The notes under the pieces are model-generated. The model was not told the DNA's origin. It saw only the letters and a list, made by a program, of their open reading frames with translations, and did no database searches. DNA of 64,000 nt from Mycolicibacterium vinylchloridicum (GTDB lineage: Bacteria > Actinomycetota > Actinomycetes > Mycobacteriales > Mycobacteriaceae). This document shows, one piece after another, positions 14,837 through 22,411 of the stretch; positions within the stretch are counted from its first letter, which is position 1; the number at the start of each line of letters is the position of its first letter. A program made the position numbers and the translations under genes. The DNA is taken from contig NZ_JACBJQ010000025.1 in assembly GCF_013404075.1 (NCBI RefSeq), positions 27,405 to 91,404 on the forward strand, read 5' to 3'.

Positions 14837-15521
14837 CGTCAACGAAGAGGCGGCGGTGCTGGCCGAACTCGCCGAGGCTGAGGCGGCCGAGGCGCAAGCC
14901 CGCGCGGAGGCCGCGCGCGCCAAGGCCACCGCGGCTCGGCTGCGCGGTTCGGAACCCGACCCGCAGGACGTCGAGCCCACCGAGGACCTCGAGCCCGCCG
15001 AGGATGCCGAGCTCGACCAGCGCGGCTGGTGGCGGCGAATTGGTCTGGTGCTGGTCGCGGTGGTGGTGGTCGTGCTGGTGGCGATCGGATCGCTGGTGGT
15101 GACGGGCATGATGCTCGTCCAGCACCAGCAGGTCACCGCCCAACAGGAGCATCAGGCCGAGCTCGTCGACGCCGCGCGCACCGGCGTGACGGCCCTGCTG
15201 TCGATCGACTACAACCGTGCTCAGCAGGACGTCCAGCATGTGATCGACCTGTCGACCGGAACTTTCCGGGATGACTTCTCTCGGGGTGCCGACGAGTTCG
15301 TGAAGACCGCACAGCAGTCCAAGGCGGTGACGGTCGGTTCGATCAAGTCGGCCGCACTGGACAAGGAAACGCCCGACGGCGGAGTGGTGTTGCTGGCAGC
15401 GTCCTCGACAGTGACGAATGCCAATGGAGCACATCAGGATCCGCGCGCCTGGCGGATGAGCGTCACTGTGGCGCGCGATGGAGACAAATACAAGATGTCG
15501 AATGTGGAGTTCGTGCCATGA
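14826..15521 (+). CDS. Mce-associated membrane protein
   Basis: A protein of about 231 aa with an Ala/Glu-rich, probably coiled N-terminal segment (about residues 1-45), an acidic linker, one transmembrane helix (RIGLVLVAVVVVVLVAIGSL and following) and an extracytoplasmic domain with DAARTGVTALLSIDYNRAQQDV, the usual core of Mce-associated proteins. The start is uncertain: GTG 14817, ATG 14826 and GTG 14829 are in frame and none has a good ribosome site, so translation may depend on the overlapping small ORF. The stop overlaps the next ATG (ATGA). No mce genes are in the window, so these proteins may serve a distant Mce importer or an unrelated membrane role here. Confidence 0.82.
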   Translation: MVADVNEEAAVLAELAEAEAAEAQARAEAARAKATAARLRGSEPDPQDVEPTEDLEPAEDAELDQRGWWRRIGLVLVAVVVVVLVAIGSLVVTGMMLVQHQQVTAQQEHQAELVDAARTGVTALLSIDYNRAQQDVQHVIDLSTGTFRDDFSRGADEFVKTAQQSKAVTVGSIKSAALDKETPDGGVVLLAASSTVTNANGAHQDPRAWRMSVTVARDGDKYKMSNVEFVP

Positions 15522-16243
15522 GCAGTGAAAACAAAGACGCAGAAGCAGCCGGCGGCGAAGTCACCGAGAGCTCCGCGACCGAGATCGACGCTTCAGAACC
15601 CGACAAGGTCAGCCTGACGAAGGCCGACGGTGACGAGTCCACCGACGGTGACGAGTCCACGGAGACCGAACTGCCGGGTGGCGAGTTCCAGGAGCAGAAG
15701 GGCGGGCGAAAGGGCTCCGGGCTCCTGGTGGCAGCGCTGCTCATCGGGGTGTTGCTGCTGGGATCGATCGGCGCGGCGGCCTCGGTCTACTTCTGGCTCT
15801 ACCGCGACGACCAGCGGGCGTTCGGCCTGAACCCCTTCAGCGTGGGCTCTGTCGACAGCCGGATCGACGATCGGCAGAAAGAGGTCAGAGACGCGGCAAG
15901 CGGCGGAACGGTGGCGCTGCTGTCCTACGCGCCGGAGACCCTCGACAAGGACCTGGCCAATGCCAAAGCTCACCTCACCGGTGAGTTCCTCAAGTACTAC
16001 AGCCAATTCACCGACCAGATCGTGGCCCCGGCGGCCAAGCAGAAGGGCGTCAAGACCGAGGCGACCGTCGCCCGCGCGGCGGTCTCGGAGCTGCATCCCG
16101 ACAATGCGGTGGTGCTGGTGTTCGTCAACCAGGTGACGACGAGCAAGGACCGGCCCGATCCGGCGCTGGCGACCAGCAGCGTGGTGGTGAAGCTGACCAA
16201 GACCGACGGTCGTTGGCTGATCTCGGAATTCAACCCGGTCTAG
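15518..16243 (+). CDS. Mce-associated membrane protein
   Basis: A 241-aa protein of the same architecture as its upstream neighbour: an acidic, Ser/Thr/Glu-rich N-terminal tail with a VTESSATEID-type low-complexity stretch and two DGDEST units, a transmembrane helix (about residues 67-94, LLVAALLIGVLLLGSIGAAA) and an extracytoplasmic domain with DAASGGTVALLSYAPETLDKDL. It starts at ATG 15518 overlapping the preceding stop. The two presumably form a pair, as such proteins do beside mce operons where they support substrate import. Their presence among CoA ligases suggests uptake of a lipophilic substrate. Confidence 0.85.
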   Translation: MSSENKDAEAAGGEVTESSATEIDASEPDKVSLTKADGDESTDGDESTETELPGGEFQEQKGGRKGSGLLVAALLIGVLLLGSIGAAASVYFWLYRDDQRAFGLNPFSVGSVDSRIDDRQKEVRDAASGGTVALLSYAPETLDKDLANAKAHLTGEFLKYYSQFTDQIVAPAAKQKGVKTEATVARAAVSELHPDNAVVLVFVNQVTTSKDRPDPALATSSVVVKLTKTDGRWLISEFNPV

Positions 16244-16270
16244 GCGAGCGACGGTAGGAGAGGTCAATCG

Positions 16271-17764
16271 ATGAGCGTGGCACTGTTGTTGGAGATGGCG
16301 GCTTCCGACTCCGAACGGGTCGGGGTGGTCACCGACGACCAGCGGCTCACGGTGGGCGAGCTGAACACCCTGGCCGACGGCGGCGCGGGAGTGATCGCCG
16401 CCTCAGGGGCGGGCAGCGTCGTCTACGTGGGCCTCGGCGGGGCCATGCTGCCGCTGTTGATCTTCGCCTCCGCCCGTGCCGCGCGGGCGTTCACACCGTT
16501 GAACTACCGGCTCTCCGGTGAGGCGCTGGCCGAGCTGATCGAGCGCCTGCCTGATCCGCTCATCGTCTTCGACGCCGAATATGCCGACGTGGTAGCGGGT
16601 TTGGGAACGGCGCGACTGGAATCGCAGGAATTTCTGGCTGCCGCCGCGGCCGCCGAGCCGGCCGCGGAATTCCCCGATCCCGACGATGTGGCGGTGGTGC
16701 TGTTCACCTCGGGCACCACGTCGCGACCCAAAGCCGTTGAGCTGACCCACAACAACCTCACCAGTTATGTGACCGGCACGGTGGAGTTCGCCTCTGCGGA
16801 GCCGGGAGATGCCGCACTGATCTGCGTGCCGCCCTACCACATCGCCGGTGTCGGTGCGGCGCTGTCGAATCTGTACGCCGGCCGCAAGATGGTGTACCTG
16901 CGCAAGTTCGATCCGCTGCAGTGGATTCGGCTGGCGTCGGCGGAGGCGGTGACCAGCGCCACGGTGGTACCCACCATGCTCGATCGCATCATCACCGAGC
17001 TGGAGGCCAACCCCACCCCGCTGCCCGCGCTGCGCACCCTGGCCTACGGCGGCTCCAAAGTCGCGCTGCCCCTGGTGCGTAAGGCGCTCGCGCTGTTGCC
17101 CGACGTGGGCTTCGTCAACGCCTACGGCCTGACCGAAACCAGTTCCACCATTGCGGTTCTCACCCCCGACGATCACCGGGCGGCGCATGAGGCCGACGAC
17201 GAGTCCGCCCGTAAGCGGCTCGGCTCGGTCGGGCAGCCCGTGCCCGGTATCGAGGTCCAGATCCGCGGTGACGACGGAACGGTCCTGGGGCCCGAAGAGG
17301 TCGGCGAGCTGTTCGTCCGCGGCGATCAGGTGTCGGGCCGCTACGCCGAGATCGGGTCGGTGCTCGACGCCGAAGGCTGGTTCCCGACCAAGGACGTCGC
17401 CTACCTGGATGCCGAGGGCTACCTGTTCATCGGCGGTCGTTCCGACGACACGATCATCCGCGGTGGCGAGAACATCGCGCCGGCCGAGGTCGAGGATGTG
17501 CTCGTCGAACACCCGCACGTGCGCGATGTCGCCGTCGTCGGTGTCGAGGACGACGAATGGGGGCAGATCATGGTCGCCGTCGTCGTCCCCGTCGCGCACA
17601 TCACCCCGGACCCGGAAGATCTGCGGGCCCACGTGCGCACCCAGCTACGCGGCTCACGCACTCCCGACCGGGTGGTGTTCCGCCACGAACTGCCCACCAC
17701 GCCGACCGGCAAGGTGCTTCGCCGCCAACTGGCCGACGAGCTCAAGTCGCCGACTGCAACCTAG
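16271..17764 (+). CDS. acyl-CoA synthetase (FadD-type AMP-forming ligase)
   Basis: A 497-aa ANL ligase. Motifs are LFTSGTTSRPKAVELTH (P-loop; the usual Gly before Arg is Ser), VNAYGLTETSSTIAVL, GWFPTKDVAYLDAEGYLFIGGRSDD, RGGENIAPAEVEDVL and PTGKVLRRQL with the catalytic Lys. The N-terminal third is short, with a hydrophobic VYVGLGGAMLPLLIFASARA segment. TAGGAGAGG precedes ATG 16271. Two different CoA ligases in one operon suggest activation at two steps, for example side chain and ring remnant, though that is inference. Confidence 0.92.
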   Translation: MSVALLLEMAASDSERVGVVTDDQRLTVGELNTLADGGAGVIAASGAGSVVYVGLGGAMLPLLIFASARAARAFTPLNYRLSGEALAELIERLPDPLIVFDAEYADVVAGLGTARLESQEFLAAAAAAEPAAEFPDPDDVAVVLFTSGTTSRPKAVELTHNNLTSYVTGTVEFASAEPGDAALICVPPYHIAGVGAALSNLYAGRKMVYLRKFDPLQWIRLASAEAVTSATVVPTMLDRIITELEANPTPLPALRTLAYGGSKVALPLVRKALALLPDVGFVNAYGLTETSSTIAVLTPDDHRAAHEADDESARKRLGSVGQPVPGIEVQIRGDDGTVLGPEEVGELFVRGDQVSGRYAEIGSVLDAEGWFPTKDVAYLDAEGYLFIGGRSDDTIIRGGENIAPAEVEDVLVEHPHVRDVAVVGVEDDEWGQIMVAVVVPVAHITPDPEDLRAHVRTQLRGSRTPDRVVFRHELPTTPTGKVLRRQLADELKSPTAT

Positions 17765-17780
17765 ATCCAGGAGGACAACC

Positions 17781-18083
17781 ATGATCAAGACCGGAACCCG
17801 GCTGCAGAGCCAGGTCTGCGACACCCAGGTGATCGTCGTGCGCTCGTCGGACAGCCTCGACGACCTGCGCGCCGGTGGCGTCGCGATGATCCCGCTGGAC
17901 GCGGAGAAAACCGAAGGGGCCCAACTGGATCCCGATTTCTCCGGCGGCACCGTGATGGGCAAGCGCTACGTCGACGCCAGCGGCGCCGAGCTCCTGGTCA
18001 CCAAGGCCGGGGCGGGCAGCCTGAGCGTCGGTACCACCCCGCTGGAGCAGAAGACCGCCAAACCGTTGCCGGCCAGCGACTAA
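17781..18083 (+). CDS. 100-aa protein of unknown function
   Basis: A small soluble protein with a strong ribosome site (CAGGAGGAC) before ATG 17781, 16 bp after the ligase. It reads like a compact beta-rich domain: TRLQSQVCDTQVIVVRS, GGVAMIPLD, KRYVDASGAELLVTKAGAGSLSV. It has a single Cys and no signal peptide or membrane segment. I do not recognise a named family. Its position between a CoA ligase and a dimeric-barrel protein, with tight spacing, argues for a role in the same pathway, perhaps as a carrier, ligand binder or small subunit. Confidence 0.8.
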   Translation: MIKTGTRLQSQVCDTQVIVVRSSDSLDDLRAGGVAMIPLDAEKTEGAQLDPDFSGGTVMGKRYVDASGAELLVTKAGAGSLSVGTTPLEQKTAKPLPASD

Positions 18084-18095
18084 GACGGTATCGGC

Positions 18096-18734
18096 GTGGA
18101 CGGTATGACCCAGCGCCAGATCCACACGCTCGTCCTCGCCATGGACTACCGGGTTCCCGACCCGGGCCGGGTGTGGCCGGTGCTGCAGCGCAGCAAGCCC
18201 GCCCTGGTCGACCTCGGCGCCCACTACGTCCTGGTCTACGCCTCGACGCGGGATCCGGGCCGCGTCATGGTGACGATCTCGCTGCGCAGCAAGGAACCCA
18301 TCCTCGAGGTGCTGCGATCGCGGGTCTTTCTCAACTGGTTCGACTCCGTCGGCCTCGACGACATCCCCGCCATCTTCGCGGGCGAGACGATCGACAAGGT
18401 CACCCTGGTCGAGCCGCCCGAGGGCGCCCCGCCGGGAGTGATCGTCGCCGCGATCGCCGCCGTCGACGATGTGCCGTCGCTGATCGACGGCGTCCACAAC
18501 GGGCTGCCTCGGTTCGCCGCCGCCGGTGTTCGGGCCGTCCGCATCTTCCAGGCCTTCGACGACGATCATGAGCTGATGATCCTGCAGGAACTCGACGACG
18601 AGGAAGACGCGCTCGCCTGGGTGAACCACCCCGACATCGCCGCGGAATGGATGGGCGGCACCGGAATCGGCGCCTATCCACCGGTCTTCGTCGGGCGGAT
18701 GCAGTACATCATGCGCTTGGACGAGGACGCCTGA
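18096..18734 (+). CDS. dimeric alpha/beta-barrel-like protein of unknown function
   Basis: A 212-aa protein (203 aa or so if ATG 18105 is the start; neither start has a good ribosome site). The sequence has two beta-alpha-beta repeats: an N-terminal half with ALVDLGAHYVLVYASTRDPGRVMVTISLRS and a C-terminal half with GVRAVRIFQAFDDDHELMILQELDDEEDALAWVNHP. This looks like a duplicated ferredoxin-like (antibiotic-monooxygenase or EthD type) barrel. No catalytic motif can be named. It follows the 100-aa protein by 12 bp and precedes the Bfd-like gene by 10 bp. Confidence 0.8.
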   Translation: MDGMTQRQIHTLVLAMDYRVPDPGRVWPVLQRSKPALVDLGAHYVLVYASTRDPGRVMVTISLRSKEPILEVLRSRVFLNWFDSVGLDDIPAIFAGETIDKVTLVEPPEGAPPGVIVAAIAAVDDVPSLIDGVHNGLPRFAAAGVRAVRIFQAFDDDHELMILQELDDEEDALAWVNHPDIAAEWMGGTGIGAYPPVFVGRMQYIMRLDEDA

Positions 18735-18744
18735 GGCCGCATCG

Positions 18745-18948
18745 ATGTTCGTCTGTCTGTGCAACGGTGTGACGAGCCAGGTCGTGGCCGAGGCCGTCGA
18801 GGCCGGGGCGACGACCACCAAGCAGGTGGCCAGTGTCTGCGGCGCAGGAGCGGAATGTGGCCGCTGCCGACGCACCGTACGGGCGATCATCGAAGCGGCC
18901 GGAACGGCAGAACCCAAGCGCCACAAGGGGTTCCTACACAAGAGGTGA
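18745..18948 (+). CDS. Bfd-like [2Fe-2S] ferredoxin
   Basis: A 67-aa protein with the bacterioferritin-associated ferredoxin pattern: MFVCLCNGVT gives CxC (C4, C6) and GAECGRCRRTV gives CxxC (C38, C41). A fifth Cys (C32) is present. Bfd proteins normally pass electrons to bacterioferritin to release iron; no bacterioferritin gene is near. In this catabolic operon it might instead regulate or reduce an oxygenase. The basic C-terminal tail (KRHKGFLHKR) is not part of the core domain. Confidence 0.88.
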   Translation: MFVCLCNGVTSQVVAEAVEAGATTTKQVASVCGAGAECGRCRRTVRAIIEAAGTAEPKRHKGFLHKR

Positions 18949-18951
18949 ACA

Positions 18952-19413
18952 ATGGACATTCAGCGGATCGGTGACGAACTGGAAATCGCCTCGGTGCTCA
19001 ACCGCTACGCCCGCGCCGTCGACGACAAGGACTGGGACCTGCTGCGGTCACTGTTCACCGACGATGCTCACCTCGATTACAGCTCCGTCGGCGGACCGTC
19101 GGCCGGCCGCGACGAGGTCTGCTCCTGGCTCGCGCGGTCGCTGACGCTGATGCCGATGACTCAGCACTTCGTCACCAACATCGAAGCCGATATCGACGGT
19201 GACACGGCAACCGTCCGGGCGATGTTCTACAACCCGATGCTGCTGCCCGGCGCGACTGAGACAAGCGCATGCGGTGGCTACTACCACCACGTTATGGTCC
19301 GCACCGAAAACGGATGGCGCAGCAGGCAGCTGCGCGAGGAGAACCTCTGGTTCACCAATCCGCCGAGTCCGCGCAGGCGCGCGGAGTTGACCGAGGAGGC
19401 CGAGCGGACATGA
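18952..19413 (+). CDS. SnoaL-like / ring-hydroxylating dioxygenase beta-like NTF2 protein
   Basis: A 153-aa NTF2-fold protein: EIASVLNRYARAVDDKDWDLLRSLFTDDAHLDYSSVGG with GRDEV, then MTQHFVTNIEADIDGDTATVRAMFYNP and GGYYHHVMVRTENGWRSRQLREE. These features match SnoaL_4-type proteins that include hydratases, isomerases and steroid-handling proteins. An AGAGGTGA element precedes ATG 18952, only 3 bp after the Bfd-like stop. Its stop overlaps the SDR start by ATGA. Confidence 0.87.
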   Translation: MDIQRIGDELEIASVLNRYARAVDDKDWDLLRSLFTDDAHLDYSSVGGPSAGRDEVCSWLARSLTLMPMTQHFVTNIEADIDGDTATVRAMFYNPMLLPGATETSACGGYYHHVMVRTENGWRSRQLREENLWFTNPPSPRRRAELTEEAERT

Positions 19414-20147
19414 GTGGTGTCATCGTCACCGGAGCAGCGTCGGGAATCGGCCGGGCATCCGCCGAGGCGCTGATCGCCGACGGGCGGCGCGTCGCACTGT
19501 GGGACATCGCGCCCGCGGTAGCCCAGGTCGCGGACGGGCTCGGTATGCCGCACGCGGTGGTCGACGTCTGCGACGGCGCCGCACTGAGCGCGGCCGTCGA
19601 TGCGGCTGCTGCGGCGCTGGACGGGATCGACGGGCTGGTGCACGCCGCGGGACGGGTCATTCCGGAACCGGTGGGGGCCTACACCGCGGAGTCCTGGGAC
19701 GCCGTGCTCGACGTCAACCTGAAGGCCCAGGCGATCTTGGCGCAGCTGATCCTGCCGCACCTGCAGGAGGCCGCCCGCGCCGGCGCCGGACCGGCGATCG
19801 TCGGGATCTCCAGCATCGAGGGACTGACCGCCAACCCGTTCATCCCGGCGTATTGCGCCTCCAAGGCCGGTCTGCTGGGCTTGACCCGTTCGATGGCGGC
19901 GCAGCTGGGTCCCGAGGGCATCCGGGTCAATGCGGTGTGCCCGGGGTTCATCCGCACGCCGATGCTGCAGATTGCCATCGACATCGACGAGGTGCGCCAG
20001 GGTTTCGAAGCCGCCGCGCCGCTGGGCCGCCTCGGTGACCCCGCCGAGGTTGCCGCGGCGGTGGCATTCCTGATGTCAGCCAAGGCGTCGTTCGTCACCG
20101 GTTCGCACCTGGTCGTCGACGGGGGAGTGACCAGCAGGCACCCCTGA
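19410..20147 (+). CDS. SDR-family NAD(P)-dependent oxidoreductase
   Basis: A 245-aa short-chain dehydrogenase. TGAASGIGRA is the cofactor-binding motif at residues 7-16, HAAGRV stands for NNAG, the catalytic Ser is in GISSIEG, and YCASK is the YxxxK. VCPGFIRTPM follows as usual. The ATG at 19410 overlaps the preceding SnoaL stop; a longer frame back to 19269 would cover most of that gene and is rejected. It is the last gene of the catabolic island; a DosR-box-like site begins 3 bp after it, which marks the boundary to the dormancy cluster. Confidence 0.93.
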   Translation: MSGVIVTGAASGIGRASAEALIADGRRVALWDIAPAVAQVADGLGMPHAVVDVCDGAALSAAVDAAAAALDGIDGLVHAAGRVIPEPVGAYTAESWDAVLDVNLKAQAILAQLILPHLQEAARAGAGPAIVGISSIEGLTANPFIPAYCASKAGLLGLTRSMAAQLGPEGIRVNAVCPGFIRTPMLQIAIDIDEVRQGFEAAAPLGRLGDPAEVAAAVAFLMSAKASFVTGSHLVVDGGVTSRHP

Positions 20148-20149
20148 TC

Positions 20150-20169
20150 ATCGGGTCGACGGTCCCTGC
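20150..20169. promoter_or_regulatory. DosR-box-like site
   Basis: ATCGGGTCGACGGTCCCTGC matches the M. tuberculosis DosR consensus TTSGGGACTWWAGTCCCSAA at 11 of 20 positions by hand count, including GGG and GTCCC. It lies 56 bp before the start at 20225, the first gene of the dormancy cluster. Confidence 0.5.
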
Positions 20170-20224
20170 CACGCAGGCCGTCGGCCCCTACCCGCAGGTA
20201 GCCGGCGCTGCCCAGTATTGACCG

Positions 20225-20809
20225 ATGACGACCGGTACCCGTGGCCTGGTGCTCGACTCAGTGATGCCGTCCTACGACGTGGCGATCACCGAGCACGTCC
20301 TGGTGGGCACCGACCCGCAAACCACCTACTGTGCGGCCCGCGGGTTGGACCTGCTGACGGTGCACAGCCCGCTGCTCGACGCGGCCATGTGGGTGCGGCA
20401 GTTGCCGTCGCGGCTGACCGTCCGCCCGGCACCCCGCCCGCCGCGGCTGGTGATCGGCGAGGGCGTGGGTATCCCCGGGTGGCTGGTACTCGGCGAACAG
20501 GACGGCACGGAGATCGCCTTCGGCGCGGTCGGACGGTTCTGGCAGCCGGTCATCGAGTGGCGTGACGTCGGCGCCGCCGAATTCCCGGGTTTCGCCGAGC
20601 CGGGGTGGGGCAAGATCGCCGCCAACTTCACCGTCCTGCCCTACGGTTCGGGCAAGACCCTGCTGAGCTACGAATGCCGCACTGCGACAACAGATCCACA
20701 GTCTCGTCGCCGGTTTGCGCGGTATTGGTGGCTGGTCCGGCCGTTCGTGGCACACATCCTGCGCGCCACGCTGCGCCAGATCAAGGTGAATGCGGAGGCG
20801 GCGCGATGA
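20225..20809 (+). CDS. 194-aa hypothetical protein, possibly SRPBCC-like
   Basis: A soluble protein without signal peptide. The second half, FGAVGRFWQPVIEW, FPGFAEPGWGKIAANFTVLPYGSGKTLLSYECRTATTDPQSRRRFARYWWLVRPFVAHILRATL, reads like the curved beta sheet plus long C-terminal helix of SRPBCC (START/polyketide cyclase) proteins. The assignment is tentative. Its stop overlaps the flavodoxin start (ATGA), so the two are coupled, and a DosR-box-like site lies upstream. It may be a hypoxia-induced lipid or cofactor binder. Confidence 0.8.
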   Translation: MTTGTRGLVLDSVMPSYDVAITEHVLVGTDPQTTYCAARGLDLLTVHSPLLDAAMWVRQLPSRLTVRPAPRPPRLVIGEGVGIPGWLVLGEQDGTEIAFGAVGRFWQPVIEWRDVGAAEFPGFAEPGWGKIAANFTVLPYGSGKTLLSYECRTATTDPQSRRRFARYWWLVRPFVAHILRATLRQIKVNAEAAR

Positions 20810-21306
20810 CACGGGTACTGGTCGCCTACGGCTCCACCCGCCAGGGCACTGCGGGACTGGCCGCGATGATCGGTGACGCGCTCGTCGCGACGGGTTACGA
20901 CGCGGTGGTGATGCCGGCGCGCGATGTCGGCGATCTCGCCGGGTTCGACGCGGTGATCGTGGGCGGGGCGCTCTACGCGAACCGGTGGCACCGCCATGCC
21001 CGGCGCTTCGTCCGACGGCACACGACCGCGCTGCGCGGCCTGCCGGTGTGGTTGGTCAGCAGCGGACCGTTGGACGACTCGGCGACCACCCGGGACATCG
21101 CGCCCACCAAGCAGGTGGCCAAGCTCATCGAGCGAGTCCGCGCGCGCGGTCATGTGACGTTCGGCGGGTCGTTGGCCGCTGACGCCAAGGGCTTTCCCGC
21201 CAGCGCAATGGCGAAGACCAGAGCCGGGGACTGGCGCGATCCCGAGCAGGTGCGGCGCTGGGTCGCCAGCATTGCGCCACAGCTGGCGGCATCCGGCGGT
21301 GGCTGA
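20806..21306 (+). CDS. flavodoxin-domain protein
   Basis: A 166-aa flavodoxin-like protein. The N-terminal FMN phosphate loop is YGSTRQGTAGLA, followed by DAVIVGGALYANRWH and LPVWLVSSGPLDDS, the usual second and third FMN-contact segments; the closest known class is the HemG-type flavodoxin domain. It starts at ATG 20806 inside the end of the preceding gene. In mycobacteria such genes sit beside dormancy nitroreductases. It probably acts as a low-potential redox carrier under low oxygen. Confidence 0.85.
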   Translation: MTRVLVAYGSTRQGTAGLAAMIGDALVATGYDAVVMPARDVGDLAGFDAVIVGGALYANRWHRHARRFVRRHTTALRGLPVWLVSSGPLDDSATTRDIAPTKQVAKLIERVRARGHVTFGGSLAADAKGFPASAMAKTRAGDWRDPEQVRRWVASIAPQLAASGGG

Positions 21307-21319
21307 CCAGCTCCCGGTC

Positions 21320-21361
21320 AGGGCTGCACAAGTCCCCAGAGCTCGGGACTTACGTCTCTGT
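21320..21361. promoter_or_regulatory. tandem DosR-box-like sites
   Basis: Two adjacent 20-bp sites: 21320-21339, strong in its right half (AAGTCCCCA), and 21342-21361, CTCGGGACTTACGTCTCTGT, which matches the DosR consensus at 14 of 20 positions by hand count. Paired boxes with such spacing are typical of strongly hypoxia-induced M. tuberculosis promoters. They lie 33 bp or more before the nitroreductase start at 21394. Confidence 0.7.
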
Positions 21362-21393
21362 CAGATCGCTCGGCGCGGGACGACAGTGGAGCC

Positions 21394-22407
21394 ATGAGTT
21401 TGCAGTTCCCTGACCATGACACGGTTCAGGCCGTCCTGACGCTGGCGACGCAGGCACCGTCGGTGCACAACTCGCAACCGTGGCACTGGCGGGTCGGGCC
21501 GGACAGCCTGCACCTTTACGCCGACCCGAGCCGGCATCTGCCCAACACCGACCCCGACCGACGCGACCTGTTGGTGAGTTGCGGCGCCGTCCTGCACCAC
21601 TGCGTGGTCGCACTGGCGGCGTTGGGCTGGCAGGCCAAGGTCCGCCGGTTCCCCAACCCCGCCGACCACGATCATCTGGCCTCGATCGAGGTGTGCCGGC
21701 AGCGTGCCGACGAGCTGGACATCATGCTGGCGGCCGCGATCGCCCGGCGCCGCACGGATCGCCGTAACTACAGCTCGTGGCCGGTGCCCGGCGGTGACAT
21801 CGCACTGATGGGCGCTCGCGCGGCCCGCGCTGGGGTGATGCTGCGCCAGATCGACCTGTTGCCGCACCTGTCCGCGGTCATCGCCCAATCGGTGTGGAAG
21901 CACGCCAGCGACGCCGACTACCTCAGCGAGCTCAACGCGTGGAGCGGCCGGTACGGCTCGGTGGCCGGGGTGCCGGCACGCAACACGCCGGTCTTCGATC
22001 CGCACGCGGTGGTTCCGGCGCGCGTGTTCGCCGGCCCGGCGCTGGCCCAGCCGGTGCAGACCTCGCCGGCTGAGGACAACGCCGTCCTGATCGCGCTCGG
22101 CACCGAGACCGATGACGACCTGGCCCGGCTGCGTGCCGGGGAGGCGACGAGTTTGGTGCTGCTGTCGGCCACCGCGATGGGACTGGCGACATGCCCGGTG
22201 ACCGAACCGCTCGAGATCGCCGAAACCCGAGAAGCCGTGCGCGCCGACGTCTTCGGCAGCAGTGGCTATCCCCAGATGATGCTCCGGGTGGGCTGGGCCG
22301 CGGTGAACGCCGACCCGCTGCCCGCGACGCCCCGCCGACCGCTGTCCGAAGTGGTCGAGTGGCGCGGCGACGACGCGCTGGCGGCTCCGGCGACCCAGGC
22401 CGGGTAA
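21394..22407 (+). CDS. Acg-family nitroreductase-like protein
   Basis: A 337-aa protein of the dormancy nitroreductase family typified by M. tuberculosis Acg (Rv2032) and Rv3131. It has two degenerate nitroreductase repeats; the signature APSVHNSQPWHWRVG is near residue 16 and ATAMGLATCPVTEPLEIAETR is near the C-terminus. Acg is reported to bind FMN while lacking nitroreductase activity, so the role may be flavin sequestration. Tandem DosR boxes stand upstream. It is convergent with the OtsB1-like gene 4 bp away. A paralogue lies at 34921. Confidence 0.9.
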   Translation: MSLQFPDHDTVQAVLTLATQAPSVHNSQPWHWRVGPDSLHLYADPSRHLPNTDPDRRDLLVSCGAVLHHCVVALAALGWQAKVRRFPNPADHDHLASIEVCRQRADELDIMLAAAIARRRTDRRNYSSWPVPGGDIALMGARAARAGVMLRQIDLLPHLSAVIAQSVWKHASDADYLSELNAWSGRYGSVAGVPARNTPVFDPHAVVPARVFAGPALAQPVQTSPAEDNAVLIALGTETDDDLARLRAGEATSLVLLSATAMGLATCPVTEPLEIAETREAVRADVFGSSGYPQMMLRVGWAAVNADPLPATPRRPLSEVVEWRGDDALAAPATQAG

Positions 22408-22411
22408 CTGC

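Noticed and set aside
20162..20224. Additional DosR-like half-sites before the 194-aa gene
   Set aside because: Only short C-rich matches; not enough beyond the site at 20150-20169.
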